This document shows positions 12,101 to 23,960 of a stretch of DNA of 64,000 nucleotides, one piece after another. The notes under the pieces were generated by a model. The model was not told the origin of the DNA. It ran no database searches and saw only the letters and a program-made list of their open reading frames with translations. Origin of the DNA: Antedon mediterranea (lineage: Eukaryota > Echinodermata > Crinoidea > Comatulida > Antedonidae); NCBI RefSeq assembly GCF_964355755.1, contig NC_092680.1:3325001-3389000 (forward strand), written 5' to 3'. A program made the translations under genes and the position numbers. Position 1 is the stretch's first letter, and each line of letters begins with the position of its first letter.

Positions 12101-14220
12101 ATAGATTTTGGAGTAATTGAGTCTTGTATTTTGTCTTTATTGTTTCTGTTATTTTGGTGGTATTTATATAATTCATAACCTCCTTACTAGGGAATACAGT
12201 AATTTACAAACTGCTTTTGCTTCAGTTTTTGTTTTATTTTGTTGCATATTAAATTGATTGGATTTATATTGATATGATTTTAATTGTTTTGCCAGAACTT
12301 TACAGTTCCAAAACGTCCATTTAAGAGAATGCATTATGCAGATGCAATCAAATATCTTAAAGAAAATGACATTAAGAAAGAAGATGGAACATATTATGAA
12401 TTTGGAGAGGTAAGATTCAACAAGTCATTGCTATCTTGTAATTTACAAAAATTTCAACAAAATTGTTGACAAAAATATTCATATTTCCGTGTTCTTTGGA
12501 GACCTAAATCTTGAAGAAAATTAATATTTACCAATTTTCTCAGCCAAGATTTGCATGAAATTCAAACTTGAAGTGTGTTGCCTAATAACCCAAAAAACAC
12601 AGATTTTTTTTCTCACTTTTGATTGCACCAAATTAATTGATTCATTATTAGGATATTCCTGAGATGCCTGAAAGAAAGATGACAGATAAAATCAATGAGG
12701 TATGTAATATACAATAATTAATAATTACAATTTAAAATAATATTTAATGTAAAAAAAGATCAATGTTTCGGAACCATCATGGAACCATTCTCAAGAACAA
12801 ATGAGTAAACTTAACAACTAAACAAAATACAAAGCACCAAATGGTGACAAGAAATACTTAAACAATTAGTTACAAACTTACAAAAAAGATTACAGATGTA
12901 CTTGATTATATCATTATTTCTTTATTGTTTTGTCACTTTTTCATTCATTTCTTTTTGTATATTATTGATAGATTTTGTGTTTTTCAGCCAATTCTTTTGT
13001 GTCGCTTTCCTGCTGCCATCAAATCTTTCTACATGCAGAAGTGTGCAGACGACAAACGAGTAACTGAATCGGTGAGTAAATATGCAAATACAGGAAGTCA
13101 GAGCGATCAACCACTGAGCCATTGTTTGCGTTGGTCAATTAAGACATTTTGAACTTATGAAATCTAATTTTTTATTTTATTTTATTCAATTTGTCTAATG
13201 TCAAATCCCATATATATTCAACGAGATTATAAATTTGTCATGAAAAATAGCATGTAAGGCCATCTGTTTGGAGTTTCTAGAAAACTGAGATCTAGAAAAC
13301 TTAAATTTCAGATATAGTTTTCTAGATCAATGGAATGTCAGATATCGTTTTCTAGATCAAAGGAATGTCAGATATCTGAATTGTTTAGACACCCAGCTGT
13401 TTTCTATTTATTTCTGTTAACATTTTTTATATTTCTTACAATATGTACAAAGTGTAACAAGGCCATATACAATTTTAAGTTAGTGTTTACTGATCAAAAT
13501 AGTGAGCTATAGAGTCGCGTTTGCACACGACTGAAAATATATGGTGATACTTGTAATACAATATTAATGCATTTGCAGGTTGATCTACTTATGCCAAACG
13601 TAGGTGAAATTGTTGGCGGTTCAATGAGGATGTGGGACAGTGAAGAGTTACTAGAAGGCTACAAAAGAGAGGGTATTGACCCCACCCCATACTACTGGTA
13701 CACAGACCAAGTACGTACATAACATTTGTTGTTGTCCCTTTTTCATAGCTCAGAGGAACCAAGTACATACTGTACTACCTTATGAAGAGCCAATTGAGTA
13801 ATTCTTGTTGTGCCTCTCTTCTCATTTGTTATTGGTTCTCGCACACCCCCTCCCCCACCCTCCCTTAATTTAAAAAAGTTACTCAGCAATGAAAATATTG
13901 TTTTAGGATTCAAAATGTTTACATTATGTCATCATGACTTTTTGCATATTTTTATTTCATGCCATAAATGTTGATGTTAACTTATCGTTTCCTATTATTA
14001 AACAGCCTTTGGAGTATGTATTATATTTCCTTCCACTGTTAATTGTTCCACTGTTAATTGTTCCACTGTTGTATTTTTTAACTTGCAGAGAAAATACGGA
14101 ACTTGTCCCCATGGAGGGTATGGCTTAGGCCTTGAGCGTTTCCTAACATGGTTGCTCAACCGCTATCATATTCGTGACGTCTGTTTCTACCCACGATTTA
14201 CCGAACGATGTAAACCATAA
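6145..14220 (+). CDS. NARS1: Asparaginyl-tRNA synthetase, cytoplasmic
   Basis: Attaches asparagine to tRNA-Asn in the cytosol (class IIb synthetase). Twenty exons: 6145-6184, 6679-6767, 6905-6967, 7237-7329, 7597-7686, 8076-8154, 8274-8344, 8729-8815, 9006-9092, 9443-9499, 9723-9763, 10228-10264, 10583-10660, 10997-11118, 11726-11861, 12296-12409, 12652-12699, 12988-13071, 13579-13710 and 14089-14220. All have GT-AG introns, phases match, and the sum is 560 codons including TAA. Human NARS1 is close to this length. The N-terminal extension (LYISDKEG, then a charged segment, residues 1-125) is the eukaryote-specific appendage. An OB-fold anticodon-binding domain follows ([13 protein letters not shown]). 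The catalytic core has motif 2 ([13 protein letters not shown]) and motif 3 ([10 protein letters not shown]). No key block is missing, so the gene looks functional. Introns carry MITEs and a triplet repeat. Confidence 0.97.
7349..7452. mobile_element. TTAA MITE family A, partial copy 2
   Basis: Contains tttatgtgacaaaaaa, gtgcccat, tggacatgatgatgtcata and catatttgggaacatcac, but lacks clear ends. It lies in NARS1 intron 4. Confidence 0.7.
8398..8556. mobile_element. TTAA MITE family A, copy 3 (intact)
   Basis: TTAA at 8394-8397 and 8557-8560 bounds an element starting gctctgtctacac and ending gtgtagacagggc. The interior has two ccatattt repeats. NARS1 intron 7. Confidence 0.9.
9790..10075 (+). 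mobile_element. Possible LINE-type 3' end with A-rich tail
   Basis: The segment ends in a polyadenylation-like aataaaataaaa run and an A-rich tail at about 10060-10080, as retrotransposed 3' ends do. No reverse-transcriptase coding is visible, so the family is unknown. NARS1 intron 11. Confidence 0.4.
10844..10972. mobile_element. TTAA MITE family A, copy 4 (intact)
   Basis: TTAA at 10840-10843 and 10973-10976 flanks gctctgtctacgctatc on the left and gatagtgtagacatagc on the right. Its right end is only 24 bp from the first base of NARS1 exon 14. Confidence 0.9.
11143..11540. repeat. CTG/CTA triplet repeat in NARS1 intron 14
   Basis: About 400 bp of interspersed ctg, cta, ctt and gct triplets. 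Several frames stay open, so it mimics poly-leucine, poly-cysteine or alanine/threonine-rich proteins. It starts about 25 bp after the exon 14 donor and is spliced out, so it is not coding. Confidence 0.95.
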
Positions 14221-14393
14221 ACTACTGTACACACAAATCAACCAAGTGTACTGTTCTCAATGGCATCCATCAACTCAAATAATTTCTTCATTCCATTTCA
14301 TTGGTGGTGGTTTACGTATGACCTGTTGTTTTGTTTCACTCAATATTAACATGTGCGATCAACAAATAATATATATATATATAATCCAGAAAT

Positions 14394-14399
14394 AATAAA
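14394..14399 (+). terminator. Polyadenylation signal of NARS1
   Basis: Canonical AATAAA 174 bp after the NARS1 stop codon, the first in this orientation. It gives a plausible short 3' UTR. Confidence 0.65.
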
Positions 14400-14497
14400 A
14401 ATTGTGCTTATAAAAAAATATACACATCTCATAACATGCTGATTAATCTATTTATTTGTAGAGTTACATTTATAACCAATTTAAAAAGCACAGTTGA

Positions 14498-14672
14498 TAT
14501 ACAATATAACCTCTATTAAGGGTCCACCTTCGGGACCAAACACAGTGTTCACTCAATAAAACTGTCCCCTGAATAGGGGTGTTTAAATATATTTTCCCGG
14601 CTTGGGAAAGTTTCCTCTTAGTAAGAGTGTTCCCTGAATAAGGGTGTCCCAAAGGAGGTGTTTGCTGTAGTA
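14498..14672. mobile_element. Small inverted-repeat element
   Basis: The left end (tacaatataacctctattaa, then gggtccacc) is roughly mirrored by the right end (cctgaataagggtgtccc, then aggaggtgtttgctgta). This layout resembles short Tc1/mariner-type nonautonomous elements. The ends have several mismatches. Confidence 0.5.
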
Positions 14673-14904
14673 TTTTTTCTCATAGAAACTACAGTAGCAT
14701 TAAACTGTAAAGAAGTGCTTTTGTAGTTATAAACTGTCTAAAAGATTATTGCTTGCTTTTTACTCGTACTCAGATAACTCAATTGTTAAACATTATTTTT
14801 AGACAGATTGGTACAAAATAATGCGTCCTGCCAAGGAAGAGTTTTCCCTGGTCCTGCTGAATGTCCAACATTATTTTGTCTAGCTCCACCGATGCCGGTC
14901 TAAA

Positions 14905-15052
14905 GCTAGACTAAACTAGTTTGAAAAAAAATGTGATTACTTTCCCAAATATGAGGTGATATGCCCAAATATGGTAGTGATATGACATCATCATGTCCAT
15001 ATATGGGCACATCACATTGTTTTGTCACAAAGTTTGATAGTGTGGAAAGAGC
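14905..15052. mobile_element. TTAA MITE family A, copy 5
   Basis: Contains two atgagg/atggta-gtgatatg repeats, gacatcatcatgtcca and gggcacatcaca, and ends agtttgatagtgtgga. The left end is diverged. It lies downstream of NARS1. Confidence 0.85.
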
Positions 15053-15775
15053 TTTAGGCTCTTGTAATATTGGACCTTAGCCAATCATAATAATGTTCAA
15101 GCTCTGTTGATGCATATATAACTATTCACTTTATCTACATGTTATTTATTTTGTTTTCAAGAGCATTTTGTATATCATAATTAATAAATTCATAAAATGA
15201 ATAAGATCCTTGTTATAGACTTTATGCCACAATTTAAGTTGCTGGGAAATTGACCATGTTTCAAATTTAGTACCATATTGAGGGCAAAGATGCAACTTTT
15301 AATATTTCCGTGAGATTTTGGTCACAATTTAGAATTAGTAAATGTTCTCAAAGAACAGAATTATGATGATGATGATCAGCTTAATGTACCTATTTGATAA
15401 ATTGATGCTTAAAATAAAAAAAGATAAATACATACATTTGTAATCATGATTATACCAGGAGCTAATGGGAACAAGTGGGGGAGAGGTGTTTCCAATACAC
15501 CCTGAATAATATAAGCTGTTCAGATTCAGATTCAGATAAAATTTATTCAGATAATGAATGAATACAAGATTGTTGTATTGCAAGCTGTGACAAATGTGAT
15601 AATAAATGAGATGAAACATAGCCACATTGTTTATTATATTCATTACATTTAATTTGTAAGATTTCGAGCACCATATAAAAAAGAATGTGGTTCATTGAAG
15701 ATTATAGAGGTTTGGTATTTAGGCAGTCATATTCAAGAGGACGAAAGCATTAGGAAACTATCTTGCGAAAGCTTA

Positions 15776-15900
15776 TACCGTAAAACCTCGAAAAGAAGCC
15801 CATGGACTTAAACCTCGAAAAGAAGCCCATCTCGAAAAGAAGCCCCCCTCTACAGTTTGCAAAAGTACTCCCGAAAAGAAGCCCATCTCGAAATGAATCT
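15776..15900. mobile_element. DNA-element end with gaaaagaagccc repeats
   Basis: Starts taccgtaaaacctcgaa and carries several copies of cgaaaagaagccc. A related complete small element with tacca ends is at 63636-63728. The expected right end is not found before the satellite begins at about 16081. Confidence 0.5.
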
Positions 15901-16080
15901 TTTCGAGAGAGACTACTACAAGCGATAGGCGAATTCTTATAACAAAGTGGGTTGGCAATCCATCGCTGCAAATTCGGTCGTTCATAAAGTGTGGGATAAA
16001 TGTAGCCCTTGATGGTTCTGAAAACAAAACAAAGAAGTAAACGTCGAAGGGTTGGTTGGATATGAGATGCCATCATCGAC

Positions 16081-18795
16081 AGACGACACTGTAATAATAC
16101 GTCTAGACGTCACTGTAATAATATGTCTAGACGTCACTGTAATAATACGTCTAGACGTCACTAATAATACGTCTAGACGTCACTGTAATAATACGTCTAG
16201 ACGTCACTGTAATAATACGTCTAGACGTCACTGTGACAATACGTCTAGACATCACTGTGATAATACGTCTAGACGTCACTGTGATAATACGTCTAGACGT
16301 CACTGTGATAATACGTCTAGACGTCACTGTGATAATACGTCTAGACGTCACTGTGATAATACGTCTAGACGTCACTGTGATAATACGTCTAGACGTCACT
16401 GTCATAATACGTCTAGACGTCACTGTAATAATACGTCTAGACGTCACTGTAATAATACGTCTAGACGTCACTATAAGAATACGTCTAGACGTCACTAAAA
16501 TAATACGTCTAGACGTCACTAATAATACCGTCTAGACGTCACTGTAATAATACGTCTAGACGGCACTGTAATAATACGTCTAGACGTCACTATAATAATA
16601 CGTCTAGACGTCACTATAATAATACGTCTAGACGTCACTATAATAATACGTCTAGACATCACTATAATAATACGTCTAGACGTCACTATAATAATACGTC
16701 TAGACGTCACTAATAATACCGTCTAGACGTCACTGTAATAATACGTCTAGACGTCACAGTAATAATACGTCTAGACGTCACTATAATAGTACGTCTAGAC
16801 GTCACTATAATAATACGTCTAGACGTCACTATAATAATACGTCTAGACGTCACTGTAATAATACGTCTAGACGTCATTGTAATAATACGTCTAGACGTCA
16901 CTGTAATAATACGTCTAGACGTCACTGTAATAATACGTCTAGACGTTACTTTAATAATATGTCTAGACGTCACTGTAATAATACGTCTAGACGTCACTAT
17001 AAGAATACGTCTAGACGTCACTCTAATAATATGTCTAGACGTCACTGTAATAATACGTCTAGACGTCACTGTAATAATACGTCTAGACATCACTATAATA
17101 ATACGTCTAGACGTCACTATAATAATACGTCTAGACGTCACTATAATAATACATCTAGACGTCTCTATAATAATACGTCTAGACGTCACTGTGATAATAC
17201 GTCTAGACGTCACTGTGATAATACGTCTAGACGTCACTGTGATAATACGTCTAGACGTCACTATGGTCACTATAATAATACGTCTAGACGTCACTGCAAT
17301 AATACGTCTAGACGTCACTGTAATAATACGTCTAGACGTCACTTTAATAATACGTCTAGGCGTCACTGTAATAATACGTCTAGACGTCACTGTAATAATA
17401 CGTCTAGACATCACTTTAATAATACGTCTAGACGTCACTATAATAATACATCTAGACGTCACTGTAATTCGTCTAGACGTCACTATAATAATACGTCTAG
17501 ACTTCATTATAATAATACGTCTAGACGTCACTATAATAATACGTCTAGACGTCACTATAATAATACGTCTAGACGTCACTATAATAATACGTCTAGACGT
17601 CACTGTAATAATACGTCTAGACATCACTATAATAATACGTCTAGACGTCACTATAAGAATACGTCTAGACGTCACTATAATAATACGTCTAGACGTCACT
17701 ATAATAATACGTCTAGACGTCACTGTGATAATACGTCTAGACGTCACTGTGATAATACGTCTAGACGTCAATGTAATAATACGTCTAGACGTCACTACAA
17801 TAATACGTCTAGACGTCACTATATCAATACGTCTAGACGTCACTATAATAATACGTCTAGACGTCACTGCAATAATACGTCTAGACGTCACTGCAATAAT
17901 ACGTCTAGACGTCACTGCAATAATACGTCTAGACGTCACTGCAATAATACGTCTAGACGTCACTGTAAAAATACGTCTAGACGTCACTGTAATAATACGT
18001 CTAGACGTCACTGAAATAATACGGCTAGACGTCACTGAAATAATACGTCTAGACGTCACTGTAATAATACGTCTAGACGTCACTGTAATAATACGTCTAG
18101 ACGTCACTTTAATAATACGTCTAGGCGTCACTGTAATAATACGTCTAGACGTCACTGTAATAATACGTCTAGACGTCACTATAATAATACGTCTAGACGT
18201 CACTTTAATAATACGTATAGACATCACTTTAATAATACGTCTAGACGTCACTATAATAATACATCTAGACGTCACTGTAATTCGTCTAGACGTCACTATA
18301 ATAATACGTCTAGACGTCACTATAATAATACGTCTAGACGTCACTATAATAATACGTCTAGACGTCACTATAATAATACGTCTAGACGTCACTATAATAA
18401 TACGTCTAGACGTCACTATAATAATACGTCTAGACGTCACTATAATAATACGTCTAGACGTCACTGTAATAATACGTCTAGACGTCACTGTAATAATACG
18501 TCTAGACGTCACTGTAATAATACGTCTAGACGTCACTGTAATAATACGTCTAGGCGTCACTGTAATAATACGTCTATAGACGTCACTTTAATTATACGTC
18601 TAGACGTCACTGTAATAATACGTCTAGACGTCACTATGATAATACGTCTAGACGTGACTTTGATAATACGTCTAGACGTCACTGTAATAATACATCTAGG
18701 CGTTACTGTAATAATACGTCTAGACGTCACTGTAATAATACGTCTAGACGTCACTGTAATAATACGTCTAGACGTCACTTTAATAATACGTCTGA
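16081..18795. repeat. Satellite array of 24-bp palindromic units
   Basis: The unit is ACGTCTAGACGT (a perfect 12-bp palindrome) followed by CACTGTAATAAT. The span divided by 24 gives about 112 units. The spacer varies (ctgtaataat, ctataataat, ctgtgataat, ctttaataat) while the palindrome is highly conserved. Because 24 is divisible by three and three frames lack stops, long artificial ORFs appear on both strands with 8-residue periods. These have no start context, splice signals or domain, and I do not call them genes. Confidence 0.98.
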
Positions 18796-18969
18796 ACGTC
18801 TGAACGTTCTTATAACGTTTAAACGATGTTATGAAAAAATATTCTGTGAATGAACGTTATTTGAATGTTAAACGAACGTTCGTAGTAAACCTAATCACAC
18901 GCTAACCAAAATATAACGTTAGCTGAACGTTATGTGTTTGCTGGGAAAATGGTAACAGATTCATTTACG

Positions 18970-20210
18970 ACATAATTATATGTATTTTTTTTCACGACGA
19001 CTCCGGCTATAGTTGGACTTAAAACAACGATTATTCTCTGTACCTTTCTGAGATTATTCGATGTACCGATTATGGCAACAATTTTCTTGAACTAAACATA
19101 AATAAAACGAAAGAAATTAAGGATTTATTTTCGAAAACATAATTGGTCTGACAGTATACATTAATTAAAGGAAAGAAGTAGAGATTGTTAACAATTATAA
19201 GTATCTGGCAGTAGTGTTTGACTAAAGCATAAATGGGTGGACATGTTGATCATAGTTAAGAAGTTAAATACAAGCTGTACTGCTTGAGGAAACGGTTCTT
19301 CGGGTTAAAGCAGTATATTGTACTATATAGAATGTTTATGTTTTACTAATCAGTGATGTTCTATTTGGGGATATTGTATGTTGGGCTGGGAATATCAGTA
19401 AGGGAATGTAAGGGGATAAAGACCGAATTGAGAAGGTGCTGGGTAGAGCGGGGAAAGTAATTGGTTTGTATATGCAAATGCTTGACTCGTTCTACAGCGA
19501 ACGACTTGCCGATGTATTCCATGCTATATTGAAAGACACCAATCATCCTCTTCATGGCGACATTATCAGCTCCGTTTTGCATTCGCTATTATAACGTTTT
19601 GATGGAAACGTTGTTCAATTAGAACATGTATTTATACACATAAACGTTTTAGAAAAACCAAACCTAAAAACACGCAATGTCAAACGCTGTGTTTTCTGGG
19701 AACAAAATGGTACAGATTTATTGACAAAATTATAGTGTTTATTTGTTTTACTGTGATTACCTAATAATCAGTATGTGATAGATCTTATTAAATGTAGGCC
19801 TACTACTGTCATCTTTATTAAATGTAGGCCTACTACTGACGTGTTATCGTTAGATAAATTATATTTTTTATTTGTAACTGGAATAAAAACTAATTTCTTT
19901 ATATACTTTTTGTATCTATAAATCCGTAAAAATTATTCAATATCCACCTCAGGGAATCCACCTAATATATATTAGGGAAGGATACCTAAAAATTATATAG
20001 AAATAAAGAGCCATAATTATACTGTATTAACTTGAAAACTGAAATTAATTCTACAGCATGCAGGGCGTAGTTGTTTTCCCTTTGTTGCTGAAACATAATG
20101 CACTAAACAAAAGAACAAAAGCAGCAGTATTTTAACACATTAAAAAAACACTCAATTAATAAATGGGACCCCTATTTTCCCATCTTTTTATAATGGTATA
20201 GTCCATATAT
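18970..20210 (+). mobile_element. Non-LTR retrotransposon remnant, duplicate copy 1
   Basis: Broken reading frames resemble the C-terminal part of a LINE reverse transcriptase: NNFLELNINKTKEI, then a YKYL-like segment. After these come RIEKVLGRAGKVIGL, SFYSERLADVF and LKDTNHPLHGD. Stops and frameshifts make it inactive. From about 19212 it is duplicated in tandem by the sequence starting at 20214. The tail contains aacgtt-rich sequence also seen at the right edge of the satellite. Confidence 0.7.
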
Positions 20211-20465
20211 ATATAGTGTTTGACAGCATAAATGGGTGGACATGTTGATCATAGTTAAGAAGTTAAATACAAGCTGTACTGCTTGAGGAAACGGTTCTTC
20301 GGGTTAAAGCAGGATATTGTACTCTAGAATGTTTATGTTTTACTAATCAGTGATGTTCTATTTGGGGATATTGTATTGGGCTGGGAATATCAGTAAGGGA
20401 ATGTAAGGTGATAAAGACCGAATTGAGAAGGTGCTGGGTAGAGCGGGGAAAGTACCCAGGTAAAA

Positions 20466-20715
20466 ATTCCAGTTGAAGACCAGTTGGGAAATTTCCCAGT
20501 TGGGAATTTTCCCTGTTGTGAATTGAGACAATTACCAGTTGTGAATTTTCCAACTGGTCTGATAATCCCAGTTGTAAATTTTACCAGTTGTAAATTTCTC
20601 AACTGGTCTGATAATCCCAGTTGTGAATTTTCCAACTGGTCTGATCAATCCCAGTTGTAAATTTTCCCAGTTGTACATTTTTCCCAGTTGAGAATTTTCC
20701 CAACTGGTAAATTTC
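20466..20715. repeat. Left subterminal array of the foldback element
   Basis: Repeats of cccagttgtaaattttcc alternate with the inverse motif caactggtctgat. The strand can fold on itself and can pair with the right array. Confidence 0.85.
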
Positions 20716-21179
20716 AGTACAAAAACAAATTACACAAACTACAGAACTTATTGTTTAACTGTTTATTTTATTAACTTTAATATTTACAATTACAGTAGTT
20801 ACTTTCAATTCTGCAGTACTGTAGTTAATTACCCCACAAAGGTCTTAACGACCTGCATAACCCCTACATCTACACAAATGTCAGCATATCCCTGCCGTTT
20901 CCTTTTTACAGGTCCATGAAAATGGAGATCTAGCATTTATTCAGTAATATATTTATGAAGTTATGGCCACCTTCTTTATTTAGTCATGTTGACAAAATTA
21001 GTCCTGAAAGAGAAAAACCAAAACAAATTGATTAAATAAACAATATACTGGTAGTACAAGGAATAAATCAAATTCAAATCTCAAGTATCAATTTATATAC
21101 TGTTTTACTGAAAAAGGAAGATGGAATCATATATTAATAGAAATGAAAGAATGATTATCCAAATAATGTTCTCTACAAG

Positions 21180-22041
21180 CAATAGAGAGAAATGGCGAAC
21201 CGCGATGACGTCACTCAAATTTCACCGAGTGGGTATAGATTGTAAACAAACCATTTCGCCACATGTTTTTGTATGGGAAATTCCGATGGGTTGAGTTAAA
21301 AAGGAAGGTAGAAAAGAACGTTTAAAACACACATAATAGCAGTATCTTTTTTTTTTTGCAACACCCTTAACAATTTTAATGTTATATGGGCAAATCTTAA
21401 CATATTTTATTTTAATTTGGATTGAATTAAGACGCGTTTTTGTTATATACTGTACCCAGCTCTAGGCCCTAGATAGTTGGCATGTATGCTGTAGTACCTC
21501 GAGCCTAGCACGGATTATCGGTTATTATAATAATAATAATATTGGAAATTCGTTATTGCGTACTGTACCCACTACTACTACTTTAGCTAGGGTGCTGTTA
21601 GGCCTCTCCTAGCTAGGTAGTAAGACTAAATAGAGCATCTCTAGTAGATGTAGGCCTAGCATTAGTTTCAGCTTGACAACTGCCATTTTGTTATGTGGCT
21701 AGTGATGCTTCCTGCAGGGCCCGGGGGGCTATCGCCAGTAATGAATACTTGATAACACCATTCTATTATAATACTATAGGCCAAGTCTAATGTAGACCTA
21801 CAGATATGAGATATTTTTAGGAATATGATTGTGAATGATGGATGACTTTTATACATATTTCATTGTTTTATTGTGTAAATACACAAATACAACAAGAATT
21901 ATGAGCGTTACAGCAACAACATTGGTTAGACAACGCCATGATTCACGTGTATAAACATAGGAAATGTGTCGCCCTCAACGGTTTGTTATGATTTTATACC
22001 CACTCGGATTTTAGACGTCGGTTCGCCATTTCTCTCTATTG
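21180..22041. mobile_element. 862-bp inverted-repeat element nested in the foldback element
   Basis: The first 20 bases, caatagagagaaatggcgaa, are mirrored exactly at the right end, and the identity runs to 23 bp. After a gap the arms match again (gacgtc, ccgagtgggtata). Direct AAG triplets flank both sides and may be a 3-bp target duplication. There is no coding region. Confidence 0.8.
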
Positions 22042-23540
22042 AAGATGAGTATCATTTCACTTTAGTTTGTCCCTTTTATTCAGATATTAGAACTAAATAT
22101 ATTTTCATTTTATACAAATAACCACTCTAAATTAAAATATATTTATCTTATGTCTACAAATATCTCATTACTAAGCTTGGAAAATATATATATTTTTTTT
22201 CATTTTAACGTAGTAGAACAGAATTCTTAAACGCACTCTAATGTTATTGATTGAATTGTTACATTTGTATATTATTTGGGCCAAAGGCCATATAAATAAC
22301 TATTTTCTTGGATCATTCCAAGAAAGAAAGTATACATAAATATATTTACCCTTCAAATTGTACTGCTGTACTTTTTTGGTTGGTTTATAGCCTTGTTGGT
22401 TGTATTCAAGTAAACTGGAAATCACCTGCAATTGTGTATGAAAAAAATTGAAGGAAAATTAAAAAATATAGGATATTTAGTTTAAGGAAACGGAGACAGA
22501 CTAAAACAGCATGGATTAGTTTGCTTTATTATTAGATTAGTAGGCTAGCCTAGGCTTAGGATATGTTAAAATAGCAGCCATGCATGTCATCACGACACTA
22601 GCTAGAGTAGTGATAATACAACATGCAGAACAGTAGTACTACTGTAGCTAGTTTGGGCCTACAACTACTAGAGGCCTAGGGCTAGACTTTAGAGGCCTAG
22701 CCTAGTAGGCCAAAATAACAAAAGTGATCATGAATGAATGGAAATAAATCTCGTTTGTGTGGTAATGACATGTAGGCTAATAATAGGTTAATAATATAGT
22801 ATTGTTGGGCTTTGTTTCTAGCCTACTATAGGCTAGTACTATGTAGAGGCCAATAAGACAATTTGCGGTCGTACACAGCCATGTAATCAATCAGCTAGCA
22901 AGGTGGGGCAAGCCAAAAGGCTGAAGCGCCTAGCTTACTAGCCAGCAGCGAGCGGCGAGGCCTCCATTTTGTTGTCGATCTTTGATCATAGTTTGTAGGC
23001 CTATGCCTATAGTAATAAGAGATAATAATAGACATATATGTCAGGCCTACCTTTTATAAAACAGCAAGATTTGTGCCTCATCCTTAATTTGATGCGATTA
23101 GCCAATAATACCCATTCTAGACCTGGCATCTCTGTGCTGCGTGATCGCCGATTTTGCCGCCGAGCTACACTGGCACAAAAACAAAGGGAGCCGTTTTTGG
23201 CTGTTGGCTTGCAGTTTTCTGATTGGTTGTTTACGGTCTGCCGGCCTATACGACGCATGCTCCATTATTTTCAAAAAGTTGTGCAGTATTTCTTATTTCT
23301 TTACTCGATTTTATTTGATTTAATTTAAATAATTGTTTGTTGCAATAATATAGGATTACAAATAATAATATTAATTATATTTTGAATGGTAATTCGGACC
23401 ATGCTTCTATTCCCGTCACCTCAACCCAGAACACCCCCCCCCCACCTCTCCCCTGGGTCCTCTCCCGTACTCCCACGACGTACACCCAGCCATCCGCTTT
23501 CGCTCTTCTCCGAATTCCCTTGGTTGTTAGGAAAAAAACT
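22042..23540. other. Interior of the foldback element
   Basis: About 1.5 kb, AT-rich at first and then rich in taggcct and gctagc motifs, with a C-rich run near 23430-23460. Small ORFs at 23007-23600 overlap on both strands and match nothing I recognise. Confidence 0.6.
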
Positions 23541-23544
23541 AGTT

Positions 23545-23960
23545 GCAAAACCAATTGAAACAACCAGTTGCCTGGTTGAAAAACCGATTGGACCAGTTGA
23601 CTAGTTGAACTCAGTTGAGCTTTGGGAATACCAGTTGGCCAGTTGGAAAAACCAGTTGACCTGTTGAAAAACCAGTTGACCAGTTTGAAAAACCAGTTGA
23701 CCAGTTTGAAAAACCAGTTGACCAGTTGAAAAACCAGTTGACCAGTTTGAAAAACCAGTTGACCAGTTGAAAAACCAGTTGACCAGTTGAAAAACCAGTT
23801 GACCAGTTGGAAAAACCAGTTGACCAGTTGGAAAAACCAGTTAGACCAGTTGAAAAACCAGTTGACCAGTTGTTAAAACCAGTTGAACCAGTTGGAAACC
23901 AGTTAGACCAGTTGAAGACCAGTTGGACCAGTTGAAATTTCCAACTGTTCTCAACTGGAA
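23545..23960. repeat. Right subterminal array of the foldback element
   Basis: About twenty units of aaaaccagttgaccagttg with small length changes. Together with the left array it makes long complementary ends. Confidence 0.9.

Larger units (their letters stand above)
14400..16080. other. Intergenic stretch with MITE fragments
   Basis: No gene is visible. It holds an inverted-repeat element (14498-14672), a family A MITE (14905-15052), a cgaaaagaagccc-type element end (15776-15900) and AT-rich unique sequence. Confidence 0.7.

Noticed and set aside
16151-18579. Very long ORFs on both strands (up to 616 codons)
   Set aside because: They are a direct result of a 24-bp satellite with stop-free frames. 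Overlapping opposite-strand ORFs with 8-residue periods and no domain are not genes.
16081-18795. CRISPR-like array (short palindromic repeat with short spacers)
   Set aside because: The spacers are only 12 bp and nearly identical, and the host is an intron-rich animal genome with no cas genes. It is a satellite.
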